Made by a program: the position numbers and the translations under genes. Shown piece by piece: positions 7,968-15,208 of a stretch of DNA of 15,422 nucleotides. The stretch lies in the NCBI GenBank assembly GCA_002336475.1, contig DDCX01000129.1, positions 1 through 15,422 of the forward strand, given 5' to 3'. The stretch's first letter is position 1, and each line of letters begins with the position of its first letter. A model generated the notes under the pieces. It saw only the letters and a list, made by a program, of their open reading frames with translations. It did no database searches and was not told the DNA's origin. The stretch is from Flavobacteriales bacterium UBA1995 (GTDB lineage: Bacteria > Bacteroidota > Bacteroidia > Flavobacteriales_D > Sanyastnellaceae).

Positions 7968-8028
7968 AGGTTAATGAAAGTACAACGGCACCATGTTTTT
8001 GGTTGCTTCATGCCGAATAAATCAGGTC

Positions 8029-9513
8029 TCATTTGTGTTCCCGCTTGCGCTTTTCTTGGGCAACATGCAGCTGATTTAATGCGAAGTCCCGCACTTGTTC
8101 CGCTGCACCGCGTGGGACGTAATCAAAGCTCCTACCTCCTGCAGCAGTATGAAATATCAGGTGGCCAATTTTGCGGCGTTCCAACAGGGCGTTGCGCTTC
8201 CATTCAACGCCTTGGAGCTGGCTCATCTTGAGGACCGTGCGGCTGCGCCAAAACCATCCTTTTTCCAAGACGATGGCGTCGGTATGTACGCGCAACCGGT
8301 AGGATTGAAACCTCCTTTCAGTCGTCCAAAACACAAACGCGAGCCAAACAGTGGCCAGTGCGATGTGCCACACACTTGGTGCAATCAACAGCAGCAAGGC
8401 AGGGATGGATGCTGCGGCCAGAAGAAGCCAGCGCAAACGGCGGGCTGGTACAACATCGAAAACCAGGCTTTCTGGGTTCATGTCCTGGTAAAGTGCCTCC
8501 TCCATCGCCGACCTGTGCACCGGCTCCATGGCAGGTATGAATACCCGCAGGCCACCTGACCCCAGAGCCTGAGCTTGCCGAATGCGCACAGTTTCATATC
8601 CCAGCATCCTGCGGATCCAATTGCTCTTCCACTCGGTCATGTGGATTTTGTCAAAAGGGACATCGAAAGTATTGCGCCGGAGCAGCCCCATTTGAAGTTT
8701 CAGACCGTCCTGTCCGAGGGTGCTGTTGAGTTTCCAATACCGCAATGCAGCAGAGCCCAAGCTGGTGAGCACCCCCACCATTCCCATGACCACAAGGCCC
8801 GGAATAAACAGCAATACAGAGGTCAATCCCACCACGGACATGATTCCTATTGGAACGCCGTCCAGCCACTGTGCGACCTGCTCCTCCGCCCCTTGAAACA
8901 AGGACATGAACAAGGCCAATCCCAAGAATGCGTTTTTGAAGTGGTTTTGGCTGAGGCCCACCTTGAGTAGACCAGCCATGTCGAGCGAGACCAGGGGCTG
9001 TCGGCTGTCCTCATCACGGTCGGTATCATGCTCTACATGCTCTTCTTCCAACGGTGTGGCTTGGAGCATCTTGTCATTCAAGAACTTCTGGAGGATGGAG
9101 GCCTCAGACTTTCGAATGGCGACCAACTCCAGTTCACTGCCACTGGAACCTGCCGTGTCGACTCGGACCCCCGTGAGTCCGAAAACCTGTTGGATTGGGC
9201 CTTGGAAGAGCTGTACAGCTTGGATGCGGTCAAAAGGGATTTGGAGACGCTCGCGTTGAAAAATGCCGCGCTCCACAATCAATGCATCCGAGGAAATGTA
9301 AAAATGAAAGCGCAAGTAATACAGCAGCGCAAAGGCACCAACAAGCACCAAGCCCGCAGGAATCACCATGAGGTGGTACCACTGCAGTTCTCCAAAGGAG
9401 GCGCCAATCAGAATGGGCCAAGACGCTTGGACCGACTTCCATGTGAATTGGGCCCCGATGATCAACACCCCCAAGGGATGCTGCCGTTTGGGCACTTCAA
9501 AGCTGGTGCTCAT
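8029..9513 (-). CDS. Bacterial PH (bPH2) domain membrane protein, YdbT-like
   Basis: This 494-residue membrane protein has three bPH2 domains alternating with helix pairs. Hydrophobic segments lie at about 14-67, 195-255 and 360-396. PH-like units are at about 70-150 ('YISSDALIVERGIFQRERLQIPFDRIQAVQLFQGP'), 256-345 ('LKLQMGLLRRNTFDVPFDKIHMTEWKSN') and 403-480 ('YRLRVHTDAIVLEKGWFWRSRTVLKMSQLQGVEWKR'). An acidic linker (157-170) follows the first PH unit. Length and order match YdbT of Bacillus, whose ydbS-ydbT pair has been linked to resistance to membrane-active bacteriocins; transfer of that role here is inference. It follows the YdbS-like gene with an ATGA overlap (9510-9513) and ends the four-gene run. 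It ends in a strongly basic tail (KRKREHK). No catalytic motif is seen. Confidence 0.85.
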   Translation of the reverse strand: MSTSFEVPKRQHPLGVLIIGAQFTWKSVQASWPILIGASFGELQWYHLMVIPAGLVLVGAFALLYYLRFHFYISSDALIVERGIFQRERLQIPFDRIQAVQLFQGPIQQVFGLTGVRVDTAGSSGSELELVAIRKSEASILQKFLNDKMLQATPLEEEHVEHDTDRDEDSRQPLVSLDMAGLLKVGLSQNHFKNAFLGLALFMSLFQGAEEQVAQWLDGVPIGIMSVVGLTSVLLFIPGLVVMGMVGVLTSLGSAALRYWKLNSTLGQDGLKLQMGLLRRNTFDVPFDKIHMTEWKSNWIRRMLGYETVRIRQAQALGSGGLRVFIPAMEPVHRSAMEEALYQDMNPESLVFDVVPARRLRWLLLAAASIPALLLLIAPSVWHIALATVWLAFVFWTTERRFQSYRLRVHTDAIVLEKGWFWRSRTVLKMSQLQGVEWKRNALLERRKIGHLIFHTAAGGRSFDYVPRGAAEQVRDFALNQLHVAQEKRKREHK

Positions 9514-10061
9514 CTCCGCGTTCGTGCTTCGATGACTGCCCGCAATGTCTGGGCGTCTTCGTCTTCAAGGCCTGCAATGCGCAAGTTACCACTGCCTCCC
9601 GCCGTAAACAGCTTGAGGTGATTGAGGCCCAATTTCCTGGATACTGGACCTTGGCTCAATTCAGAATGTTGGATCATCCCGAAAGGGACCGTTGTGGTGG
9701 AGCGAAACAGCCATCCTGCGCGGTAGGTGATGTCCCGCTCCCGCACAGCATAACCCCTTCTCGGAAAACCTTTCCATTCTTCCAAGAACCACAGCAAGCC
9801 AAATGCTGCTCCTGCCCCCAAAGGCCAGTACCACCCGCTGAATTGAGCCATGTCTTGGTCACCCCCCACCTTGTACAAGAGGTACGGCGTCAAACAGGCG
9901 CAGGAATACAAGAACTGAACGCTGCCCCATAGGGCCAGGCGCATGGCCCGGTATTTTTTGCTGACCTGGTGAAATTCAACATCCTCTATGCGAGGCAATG
10001 CAGAGAGGTCCAGTGCAGGGTTGGGTACGTTAGATATCTCCATGTTCGCGGTAGGGTTCAT
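9510..10061 (-). CDS. Bacterial PH (bPH2) domain membrane protein, YdbS-like
   Basis: This 183-residue protein has two transmembrane helices (about 43-63 and 76-93) and one bPH2 domain (about 100-180): 'RGYAVRERDITYRAGWLFRS', then 'TTTVPFGMIQHSELSQGPVSRKLGLNHLKLFTAGG'. The short cytoplasmic N-terminus, helix pair and single PH unit are the YdbS layout. The YdbS partner is almost always encoded next to a YdbT-like multi-PH protein, as it is here downstream. ATG 10061 overlaps the esterase stop (ATGA, 10058-10061); a second Met at codon 7 is the only other nearby start. The overlap favours the first start and implies translational coupling to the secreted esterase upstream, an unusual partner for this pair. 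The proposed role is envelope or membrane stress defence, by family analogy only. Confidence 0.85.
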   Translation of the reverse strand: MNPTANMEISNVPNPALDLSALPRIEDVEFHQVSKKYRAMRLALWGSVQFLYSCACLTPYLLYKVGGDQDMAQFSGWYWPLGAGAAFGLLWFLEEWKGFPRRGYAVRERDITYRAGWLFRSTTTVPFGMIQHSELSQGPVSRKLGLNHLKLFTAGGSGNLRIAGLEDEDAQTLRAVIEARTRR

Positions 10062-11917
10062 TCACCGGAGATGCGCTTTTCTACGGTGCCATCGGAGTAT
10101 TGGAACAGGAGAAGAATACCTGGCTTGGGAAGAACTTCACGCCCCAATACATCGGTGACACGGACCAATTGCCTGTGGCCAGATGGCGCCAATTCCCCTA
10201 CCGACATGGGTTCGCTGCAAGCTTGGGTAAAGAATTGCCACGCCTCACGCGAAGCATCGATGTCTTGGTTGCCCCAGGCCCCGGGCCAGCTGTGCCCTCC
10301 GCCGTTGATCGTATACAGCCACACTTGCGGGCAAGCCCCTTCTAAACCCCACTTTTGGTAATCCACGGTGGACTCATCCCAGGTCACGATGTCTGGAAAG
10401 TTGCCGGATTCTTCCAAGGTCAATCCAAACATGTCTACGAAGAAAGACATGGCGTCTGGTGTGCTGGGATAAGACCCCCACCCGTCTTCGTTTTTTAGGT
10501 CCCCCTCATAGAGGCTCACATCATCGGAAGTGCCATGGATTTCGAGAATGGGCACCATGAACTCTGGAGCGCATTCAGATTGGATGTCCGACATGAGAAT
10601 GCCAGCAATGGGGGCCACGGCGCGAAACTCCTCGGAAGCCTCACATGCCAATAAATAGCACAGGTCTGCACCATTGGAGAACCCCGTTCCGAATACACGC
10701 CCTGCATCAAGCCCATAGGTCTCGATGAGTTCACCTCTCAGTTCAGACACGAAGGCCACATCGTCGACATATTCATTCTGATGGAAAGCGTACCCCACAT
10801 TCCAAAACGGCTCGCCCGATCCGTCCGTGGTGCCTTGAGGATAGCACACCGCAAAACCAAATTCGTCGGCGAGGTCATTGAACCTCGAATACTGCATGAT
10901 GCCCTCAGCATCGCCCGTATAGCCATGGAACACAAAGACCAAAGGACAGTTCGCTGGAGCGTCTGATGGCTGGTAGTAGTAGTATTCGCGGAGGTCCTTT
11001 CCATTGGAATACACCCCGAAATAAATAGCCGTAACCGAGACAGACTGAGCGTTGTTGAGGGCCTGATCATCGCTTCCTCCATTGACCGCTGTTATCTCCG
11101 CTGTCACGTTGTAGTTGCCGCTCCAATCAAAAGGCAAGACTTCATTGAACGAGAAACTGTGGCTTTCTGCGGTACCCAGCGTCAATCCGTCGATGGTGGT
11201 CTCACCTGAAGCCCCCTCCATGCTCCAGGTCACCGTGTAGGAGTAGACCGTGTCGGTGCCGAGGTTGACCACCGTTCCTGCCAAGTCCTCGGTTGCGGGC
11301 GCAAGCACCACACCTTCGGAGTCTAACCCAATCAATGCCAGGTCTAAACCGCTAGGCTCCAAAACGGTGACGTCGTCGATGGCCCATCCGTAAAGCCAAC
11401 CACCGCCGTCGTTGTACCGGAACCCGAGGTGGACTTCTGCTTCTCCCAGCACCACGTCGAGGTCAATCACTTCAAAATCCCACGTCCCTTCGCTGCCTTC
11501 TAGGGTCTGCAAAAGGGTCCAGGTTGATCCTCCATCGAGGCTGTATTCGACCGTAGCCACCTCGTCATCGCCCTCGTAGGAACCACCATCGTAGTAGCTC
11601 GAAAAAGCCAGGATGGCGCTCTCTACACCCGACAGATCCAATGCAGGTGTGATGAGATAATCCTCACTTTTGTCACAATCGCAGCCGTCGTCATTGGTGG
11701 CCATCATGTTGCCGTGCGGTGCAATGGGCCACCACTGGCTCTCCAGGTCTGTGCTTTCTCCAGCCAGCCAACCTCCGTCGGAAGCAAGGGTCTGCTGGGT
11801 CCAGCCGTCAGGCAAAACGCCCGCGTCAAAGTTCTCTTGCAGCAATGTTGTCTGGGCATACACAGAAATGCTGCACAGGGCTATGGCCACAAGGGCCAAC
11901 CGAATCGTTTGGGTCAT
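10058..11917 (-). CDS. Secreted PHB-depolymerase/feruloyl-esterase-like hydrolase with T9SS-type tail
   Basis: This is a 619-residue exported alpha/beta hydrolase. The signal peptide is residues 1-22 (VYA-Q). Residues 25-190 form a choice-of-anchor-J/MAM-like beta-sandwich ('NFDAGVLPDGW', 'DDEVATVEYSLDGGSTW', 'GWAIDDVTV'), and 191-298 a CARDB-like Ig module. The esterase domain (about 300-570) has the oxyanion segment 'LVFVFHGYTGDAEGI', nucleophile S414 in G-F-S-N-G, probable acid D465 in 'HGTSDDV', and catalytic H542 in 'GGGHSWPG'. The 'HSWPG' form is typical of LpqC/PHB-depolymerase and CE1-like esterases. The C-terminus 'LVRVTDVLGREVLP' with 'YSDGTVEKRI' is a short T9SS sorting tail known from Flavobacteriales. 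The substrate could be a polyester or an ester-decorated polysaccharide; the sequence does not decide. It lies 28 bp after the Kelch gene and overlaps the YdbS-like gene by 4 bp. Confidence 0.85.
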   Translation of the reverse strand: MTQTIRLALVAIALCSISVYAQTTLLQENFDAGVLPDGWTQQTLASDGGWLAGESTDLESQWWPIAPHGNMMATNDDGCDCDKSEDYLITPALDLSGVESAILAFSSYYDGGSYEGDDEVATVEYSLDGGSTWTLLQTLEGSEGTWDFEVIDLDVVLGEAEVHLGFRYNDGGGWLYGWAIDDVTVLEPSGLDLALIGLDSEGVVLAPATEDLAGTVVNLGTDTVYSYTVTWSMEGASGETTIDGLTLGTAESHSFSFNEVLPFDWSGNYNVTAEITAVNGGSDDQALNNAQSVSVTAIYFGVYSNGKDLREYYYYQPSDAPANCPLVFVFHGYTGDAEGIMQYSRFNDLADEFGFAVCYPQGTTDGSGEPFWNVGYAFHQNEYVDDVAFVSELRGELIETYGLDAGRVFGTGFSNGADLCYLLACEASEEFRAVAPIAGILMSDIQSECAPEFMVPILEIHGTSDDVSLYEGDLKNEDGWGSYPSTPDAMSFFVDMFGLTLEESGNFPDIVTWDESTVDYQKWGLEGACPQVWLYTINGGGHSWPGAWGNQDIDASREAWQFFTQACSEPMSVGELAPSGHRQLVRVTDVLGREVLPKPGILLLFQYSDGTVEKRISGE

Positions 11918-11936
11918 GCCCCGAAGATATGGGGCA
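11918..11936 (-). promoter_or_regulatory. GC-rich stem-loop directly upstream of the esterase start codon
   Basis: On the minus strand the arms TGCCCC and GGGGCA flank the eight-base loop ATATCTTC. The last paired base is the A of the esterase ATG, so the hairpin touches the start codon. It fills most of the 28-bp gap after the Kelch gene. There is no T-run, so it is a poor intrinsic terminator. It could tune translation of the esterase relative to the upstream gene. A six-pair stem can arise by chance, so the regulatory reading is only a possibility. Confidence 0.3.
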
Positions 11937-11945
11937 ACACCTCAC

Positions 11946-13796
11946 TCAATGGCGAACGGCAAAGCGTTGTGGTCCCAAGCCTTCTGCCTTTAAAACATAG
12001 AAGCCCTCAGTAAGGGTGGCGACATCTAAAACTGCGCGCACATCAGTGGCCTTGAAACGGTCGACCACGCGACCGCTGATATCCACAATGGCCACATTCA
12101 TTCCCGCAACCAGCCCCTCAATGTTCAACGCTTCGGACGCTGGATTCGGATAAACCCCAAGGGATTCAGAAGAGAGGTTAGATGACCCGCTGGTCGCGCT
12201 GCACGGTGCAGACAAGCGCCAACGGTAGAAATAGTAGTGGTAATCAAGCGGCGAGTCTGTGGTATTTCCCGTGATGCTCATGCGGTTGGCCACAGCCAAA
12301 GGAAAGGTGCCCGCAGGAACAGCGTTGTTGCGGAACAAACCTTCATTGGTGCCATCGATGCCCATTTGGAATCCGGTGCCATTGGGGATTTCAACGCCAA
12401 TTTCGAGGGTATTCCAACCCAATGCGAGGGTGTAATTGTCCTCGAATACAGTCGCTCCCCCTGCGTCTCTGATGTAAAAACCAATGGAGAAGTTGGTCAG
12501 TGCCAGCACCTCTACACTCTCCAGTACGGTGGGTTCAGATACGCTGAAGACCATGTCCCACATGTCATTTAAATGATAGCCACCTGCCCCCAGTTCGTCT
12601 GCAGAGATTGGACCTCCCAATGCGGTTTCAGTGTTGGCATTGGGATCGAAGAATTCAGAAGCAGAATCGGTACAGCCCAAGATGGGCGCGATACACGACC
12701 CATCGCCCAGGCAAGCCTCAGGATTGTAGTTCACAGCCGATTCTTGCATGCATCCCGCCACATAGCAACAAGAGCCGTCATCGTCAATGGCTCCTTCAGT
12801 GTAATTGACCGCTTGTGGATCCGTGCAGCCGCATTCATCTGAAAGTGAAAAACGCCACAAGTCTTGGTGATAGGTGTCGTTGGCACCCTCCAAACCCGAA
12901 GTCAAGTAGGCGTAGCACCCGAGGACAAAACTGCCTGGTGCCCAGCGCGCTCCGCCTGGGTGTGCCGCCAATTCCGTCCAGCTGTCTCCGTCGGGGTCAT
13001 ATTGCCAAAATTCGCCGTAGTCCAGCGGGCCATGGTTGTCGCCGTCGCCACTCAGGATATAGCCATAGCCATCCTTGGCGAATTGTGTTCCAGCGACCCG
13101 TGCCTCTCCCGGAAAGTCTCCCAATGGGGTCCATTCATCGGCCACGGGGTCGTAGCGGTGAAAGTCGTTGTAAATGGTGAGGTTCCCATTTTCTGTGTTG
13201 CCGTGCCCAAACCCTACGTAGGCGGCTCCATCGATGCCAAAATAAAAAGGGTGGTGTCGGTCTCCACCTGTGAACGCGGCCCGTTGCTCCCAGGTGTCGC
13301 TGTCCACATCGTATGCCCACCAATCTCCGAGGTTACCACTGTCGTTGCTTCCGAGGCCCACCATGACCTTTCCACCTGCCAGCACCATGGCAGGGTGATT
13401 CCTTCCTATTCCGGGGAAATCAGCAAGCGCGCTCCAAGCACCCGTCGCCATGTTGAGGTGCCACCAGTCTGTAGGGTAGCCGCTGTTGTTGGAGCCAAAG
13501 CCCACGTAGGCATGGTCTCCCTCACACACGCCATATCCATAGCCCCTGCCACCACCCGGAAAGGCTTCCATTTCCTGCCAACTGTCGGTTGAAGGATCGT
13601 ATCGAAAAACGTCATCGAGGTTCAGCGCTGCGAAACCAGCCTGACCTGCAATGACATACCCGAACTCATCGTTGGCCACAGTAATCGGGTGATGACGGCC
13701 ATTTCCACCAAAACTGGACATGGCTTGCCAATCTGTCTGTGCCAGAGAATAGAATGGACTCAAAAGGGAAAGAAACAGGAGGACGGAAAGTCTCAT
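11946..13796 (-). CDS. Secreted Kelch-repeat protein with Cys-rich repeats and T9SS type A sorting domain
   Basis: This protein has 616 residues from ATG 13796, chosen because it yields a clean signal peptide (1-20, SLAQ); a start at 13859 would add 21 polar residues. Residues 21-317 hold about six Kelch blades of the form 'DxWxYDxxSDTWExxAxFxGGxR' with paired Gly and conserved Trp/Tyr, a beta-propeller. Residues about 319-384 contain tandem Cys-rich units (GCTDPQAVNY, GCMQESAVNY, GCTDSASEFF) closing with 'DDGSC' or 'GDGSC', as in many Bacteroidota surface proteins. A beta-sandwich lies between them and the tail ('LALGWNTLEIGVEIPNGTGFQ', then 'YHYYFYRWRL'). Residues 546-616 are a T9SS type A domain ('VYPNPASEALNIEG', 'VDISGRVV', 'LTEGFYVLKAEG', final RFAVRH). 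The protein is expected at the cell surface or secreted. It is first in the four-gene minus-strand run. The function is unknown; binding is more likely than catalysis. Confidence 0.85.
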   Translation of the reverse strand: MRLSVLLFLSLLSPFYSLAQTDWQAMSSFGGNGRHHPITVANDEFGYVIAGQAGFAALNLDDVFRYDPSTDSWQEMEAFPGGGRGYGYGVCEGDHAYVGFGSNNSGYPTDWWHLNMATGAWSALADFPGIGRNHPAMVLAGGKVMVGLGSNDSGNLGDWWAYDVDSDTWEQRAAFTGGDRHHPFYFGIDGAAYVGFGHGNTENGNLTIYNDFHRYDPVADEWTPLGDFPGEARVAGTQFAKDGYGYILSGDGDNHGPLDYGEFWQYDPDGDSWTELAAHPGGARWAPGSFVLGCYAYLTSGLEGANDTYHQDLWRFSLSDECGCTDPQAVNYTEGAIDDDGSCCYVAGCMQESAVNYNPEACLGDGSCIAPILGCTDSASEFFDPNANTETALGGPISADELGAGGYHLNDMWDMVFSVSEPTVLESVEVLALTNFSIGFYIRDAGGATVFEDNYTLALGWNTLEIGVEIPNGTGFQMGIDGTNEGLFRNNAVPAGTFPLAVANRMSITGNTTDSPLDYHYYFYRWRLSAPCSATSGSSNLSSESLGVYPNPASEALNIEGLVAGMNVAIVDISGRVVDRFKATDVRAVLDVATLTEGFYVLKAEGLGPQRFAVRH

Positions 13797-13873
13797 GGGA
13801 AGAGGTATGACACAGTGAACCATTGCAGTTCGCCATTGGTTCGCTCGGGTTGAAATCAATGGCGCTCAGACAT

Positions 13874-13903
13874 AAAAAAAGCCGGCTTTTGGCCAGCTTT
13901 TTT
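13874..13903 (-). terminator. Intrinsic terminator after the small lipoprotein gene
   Basis: On the minus strand the sequence reads A-run, GCTGGC, a short A-rich loop, GCCGGC, then a run of seven T. The arms pair over GC and GGC with one mismatch and continue into the A/T tracts. The symmetrical A and T runs mean it could act in both directions. It sits 18 bp past the lipoprotein stop and 78 bp before the Kelch gene start, so it probably separates the two transcripts. Confidence 0.75.
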
Positions 13904-13921
13904 CAATAGAGAGGTCGTGGA

Positions 13922-14242
13922 TTACAATCCGTCAAACTCGATGTAGACAGAATCTCCACAGGCCACCGTAATCGTGGTGTCCAATGCAGTGCACAATGAG
14001 ATGAAGGACAAGCCGAACTCCACATCGATGGTGCCGGCGTCGGTCTCAAAGCTGTTTTGAGCGAGGATGCCCATGTCAGCAGCCACTTCATCGCCAGCGA
14101 TACTGACATCTGGGGTGCAGAGTGAGTTGTTGAAAATGGTAACAACGGCTTTGTTGCCCTCGTCACAAGCTTCGGTGTTGTCATCACAACCCGTGATGAG
14201 CACCAGAGCGGCCATCAGGCCAAACAGGTTTTGGATTTTCAT
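13922..14242 (-). CDS. Small lipoprotein of unknown function
   Basis: This 106-residue protein has a lipoprotein signal peptide (residues 1-18) and lipobox I-T-G-C with lipidated Cys19. The residues after the Cys are acidic (D-D-N-T-E-A-C-D-E). This is reminiscent of the acidic lipoprotein-export signal that sends Bacteroidota lipoproteins to the cell surface, although the match is loose. The mature part is short and beta-rich ('KAVVTIFNNSLC', 'GTIDVEFGL', 'DTTITVACGDSVYIEF') with four more cysteines (26, 42, 84, 95) that could make two disulfides, an Ig-like small sandwich. I do not recognise a family. It is a single-gene unit, with a terminator after it and a divergent gene 150 bp upstream. 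Confidence 0.75.
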   Translation of the reverse strand: MKIQNLFGLMAALVLITGCDDNTEACDEGNKAVVTIFNNSLCTPDVSIAGDEVAADMGILAQNSFETDAGTIDVEFGLSFISLCTALDTTITVACGDSVYIEFDGL

Positions 14243-14262
14243 TCTGAATCGGTTTTGTGGCG

Positions 14263-14292
14263 CGAAAATACACGCCTTCGTGAGGACTCAAA
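14263..14292 (-). promoter_or_regulatory. Possible Bacteroidota-type promoter for the small lipoprotein gene
   Basis: On the minus strand TTTG (14292-14289) is followed after 18 bp by TATTTTCG (14270-14263). These resemble the Bacteroidota sigma-ABfr elements TTTG and TAnnTTTG, with one mismatch in the second box and spacing at the short end of the usual range. The start codon is 20 bp further on, leaving a short leader. The remainder of the 150-bp divergent gap (14243-14392) holds nothing else I can name. No clear partner promoter for the + strand gene is visible. Confidence 0.3.
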
Positions 14293-14392
14293 ATGAAATC
14301 AAAGGGTTGCACAACCGGCGAACAATATCTCTGCCCCTTTCAAGGTTGAATGTTCAGGATACCACCACACCCCCAATAAAACCTGCAACTGT

Positions 14393-15154
14393 ATGACCCG
14401 TCACCCTCTGATCATCCCTTCCCTGGCTGCTGTTTTGGCCGTTTCCATCCTCGCTTCAGCCTACCTCGTGGCCCGCAACGGGAGTTATTTCTTCCGCAGC
14501 CAAGCGAGCGACATTGCGGTTACCGGGTCGACCTCTATGGATTTCACCTCGGACCTCGCCGTTTGGCAGGGTCAGTTCACGCGAAAGGCCATGGATCTGA
14601 AAGAAGTTTATGCCCTCATGAAGCAAGACAAGGCGGTGGTGGAGCAATTCTTGAAGGAAAAGGGCATCGACCGGGATGCCTATGCCTTTTTGTCGATTGA
14701 CATCATCCCACAGAACAAAACGGTCAACCACTACAACGACGAAGGCGACCTGGTCGACCGGGAGTCTGTCTTCAATGGCTACCGGCTCAAGCGCGGTTTT
14801 AAGGTGACCTCTACAGACATCGATTTGGTGGAACGCCTCGCCAATGAGGTCACTGAGCTGATCGAGCAAGACGTCTACATCACCTCCTATCCACCGAAGT
14901 ATTACTATACCCAATTGGGCACGCTCAAGATTCAGATGATCGAAGCTGCCTCTCAAGACGGCCTGACGCGTGCCAACACTGCGGTATCAGGCGGAGGTGG
15001 TGAACTCGGTGACCTCCTCGAAACCAGCATCGGCGTCTTTCAGATCCTCGGCACCAACTCTGATGAAAGCTTCAGCTGGGGCGGAACCCTCAACACCTCG
15101 AGCAAGCTCAAAACGGCTTTCGTCAACGTGAAGCAGCGCTACGCCATCGAATGA
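14393..15154 (+). CDS. SIMPL-domain (DUF541) membrane-anchored protein
   Basis: This is a 253-residue protein with one N-terminal membrane anchor (about 6-27, 'LIIPSLAAVLAVSILASAYLVA') and a periplasmic SIMPL/DUF541 domain (about 38-253). The typical opening strand 'ITVTGS'-like segment appears as 'DIAVTGSTSMDFTSDLAVWQGQF'. It is followed by a helix-rich part with 'KAVVEQFLKEKGIDRDAYAFLSIDIIP', the 'GYRLKRGFKVTSTDIDLVERLANEVTEL' unit, and a C-terminal 'SSKLKTAFVNVKQRYAIE' strand, as in YggE-like proteins. Related members have been tied to oxidative stress and, in one case, to oligomeric channel-like assemblies; the role here is unknown. It stands alone on the + strand, divergent from the lipoprotein gene and convergent with the partial hydrolase 54 bp downstream. 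Confidence 0.85.
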   Translation: MTRHPLIIPSLAAVLAVSILASAYLVARNGSYFFRSQASDIAVTGSTSMDFTSDLAVWQGQFTRKAMDLKEVYALMKQDKAVVEQFLKEKGIDRDAYAFLSIDIIPQNKTVNHYNDEGDLVDRESVFNGYRLKRGFKVTSTDIDLVERLANEVTELIEQDVYITSYPPKYYYTQLGTLKIQMIEAASQDGLTRANTAVSGGGGELGDLLETSIGVFQILGTNSDESFSWGGTLNTSSKLKTAFVNVKQRYAIE

Positions 15155-15208
15155 CGCGGGCATGGGCAGTCCTGTTTTCTCAGGCACAGCGCACACTTGT
15201 CCTTTCCT

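Noticed and set aside
7960..7968. A perfect DnaA-box-like sequence TTATCCACA at the start of the VTC gene
   Set aside because: It is a single copy, with no cluster, no AT-rich unwinding region and no dnaA/dnaN/gyrB nearby. It overlaps the GTG start and first codons of the VTC gene, so chance is the simplest explanation; not called as an origin.
12864..13592. A 242-codon open frame on the plus strand opposite the Kelch gene
   Set aside because: Its translation is low-complexity Val/Ala/Ser with no recognisable motif, while the minus strand shows regular Kelch blades.
15155..15208. Short inverted repeat CCTG-TTTTCT-CAGG as a terminator between the SIMPL gene and the hydrolase
   Set aside because: The stem is only four pairs and there is no following T-run on either strand.
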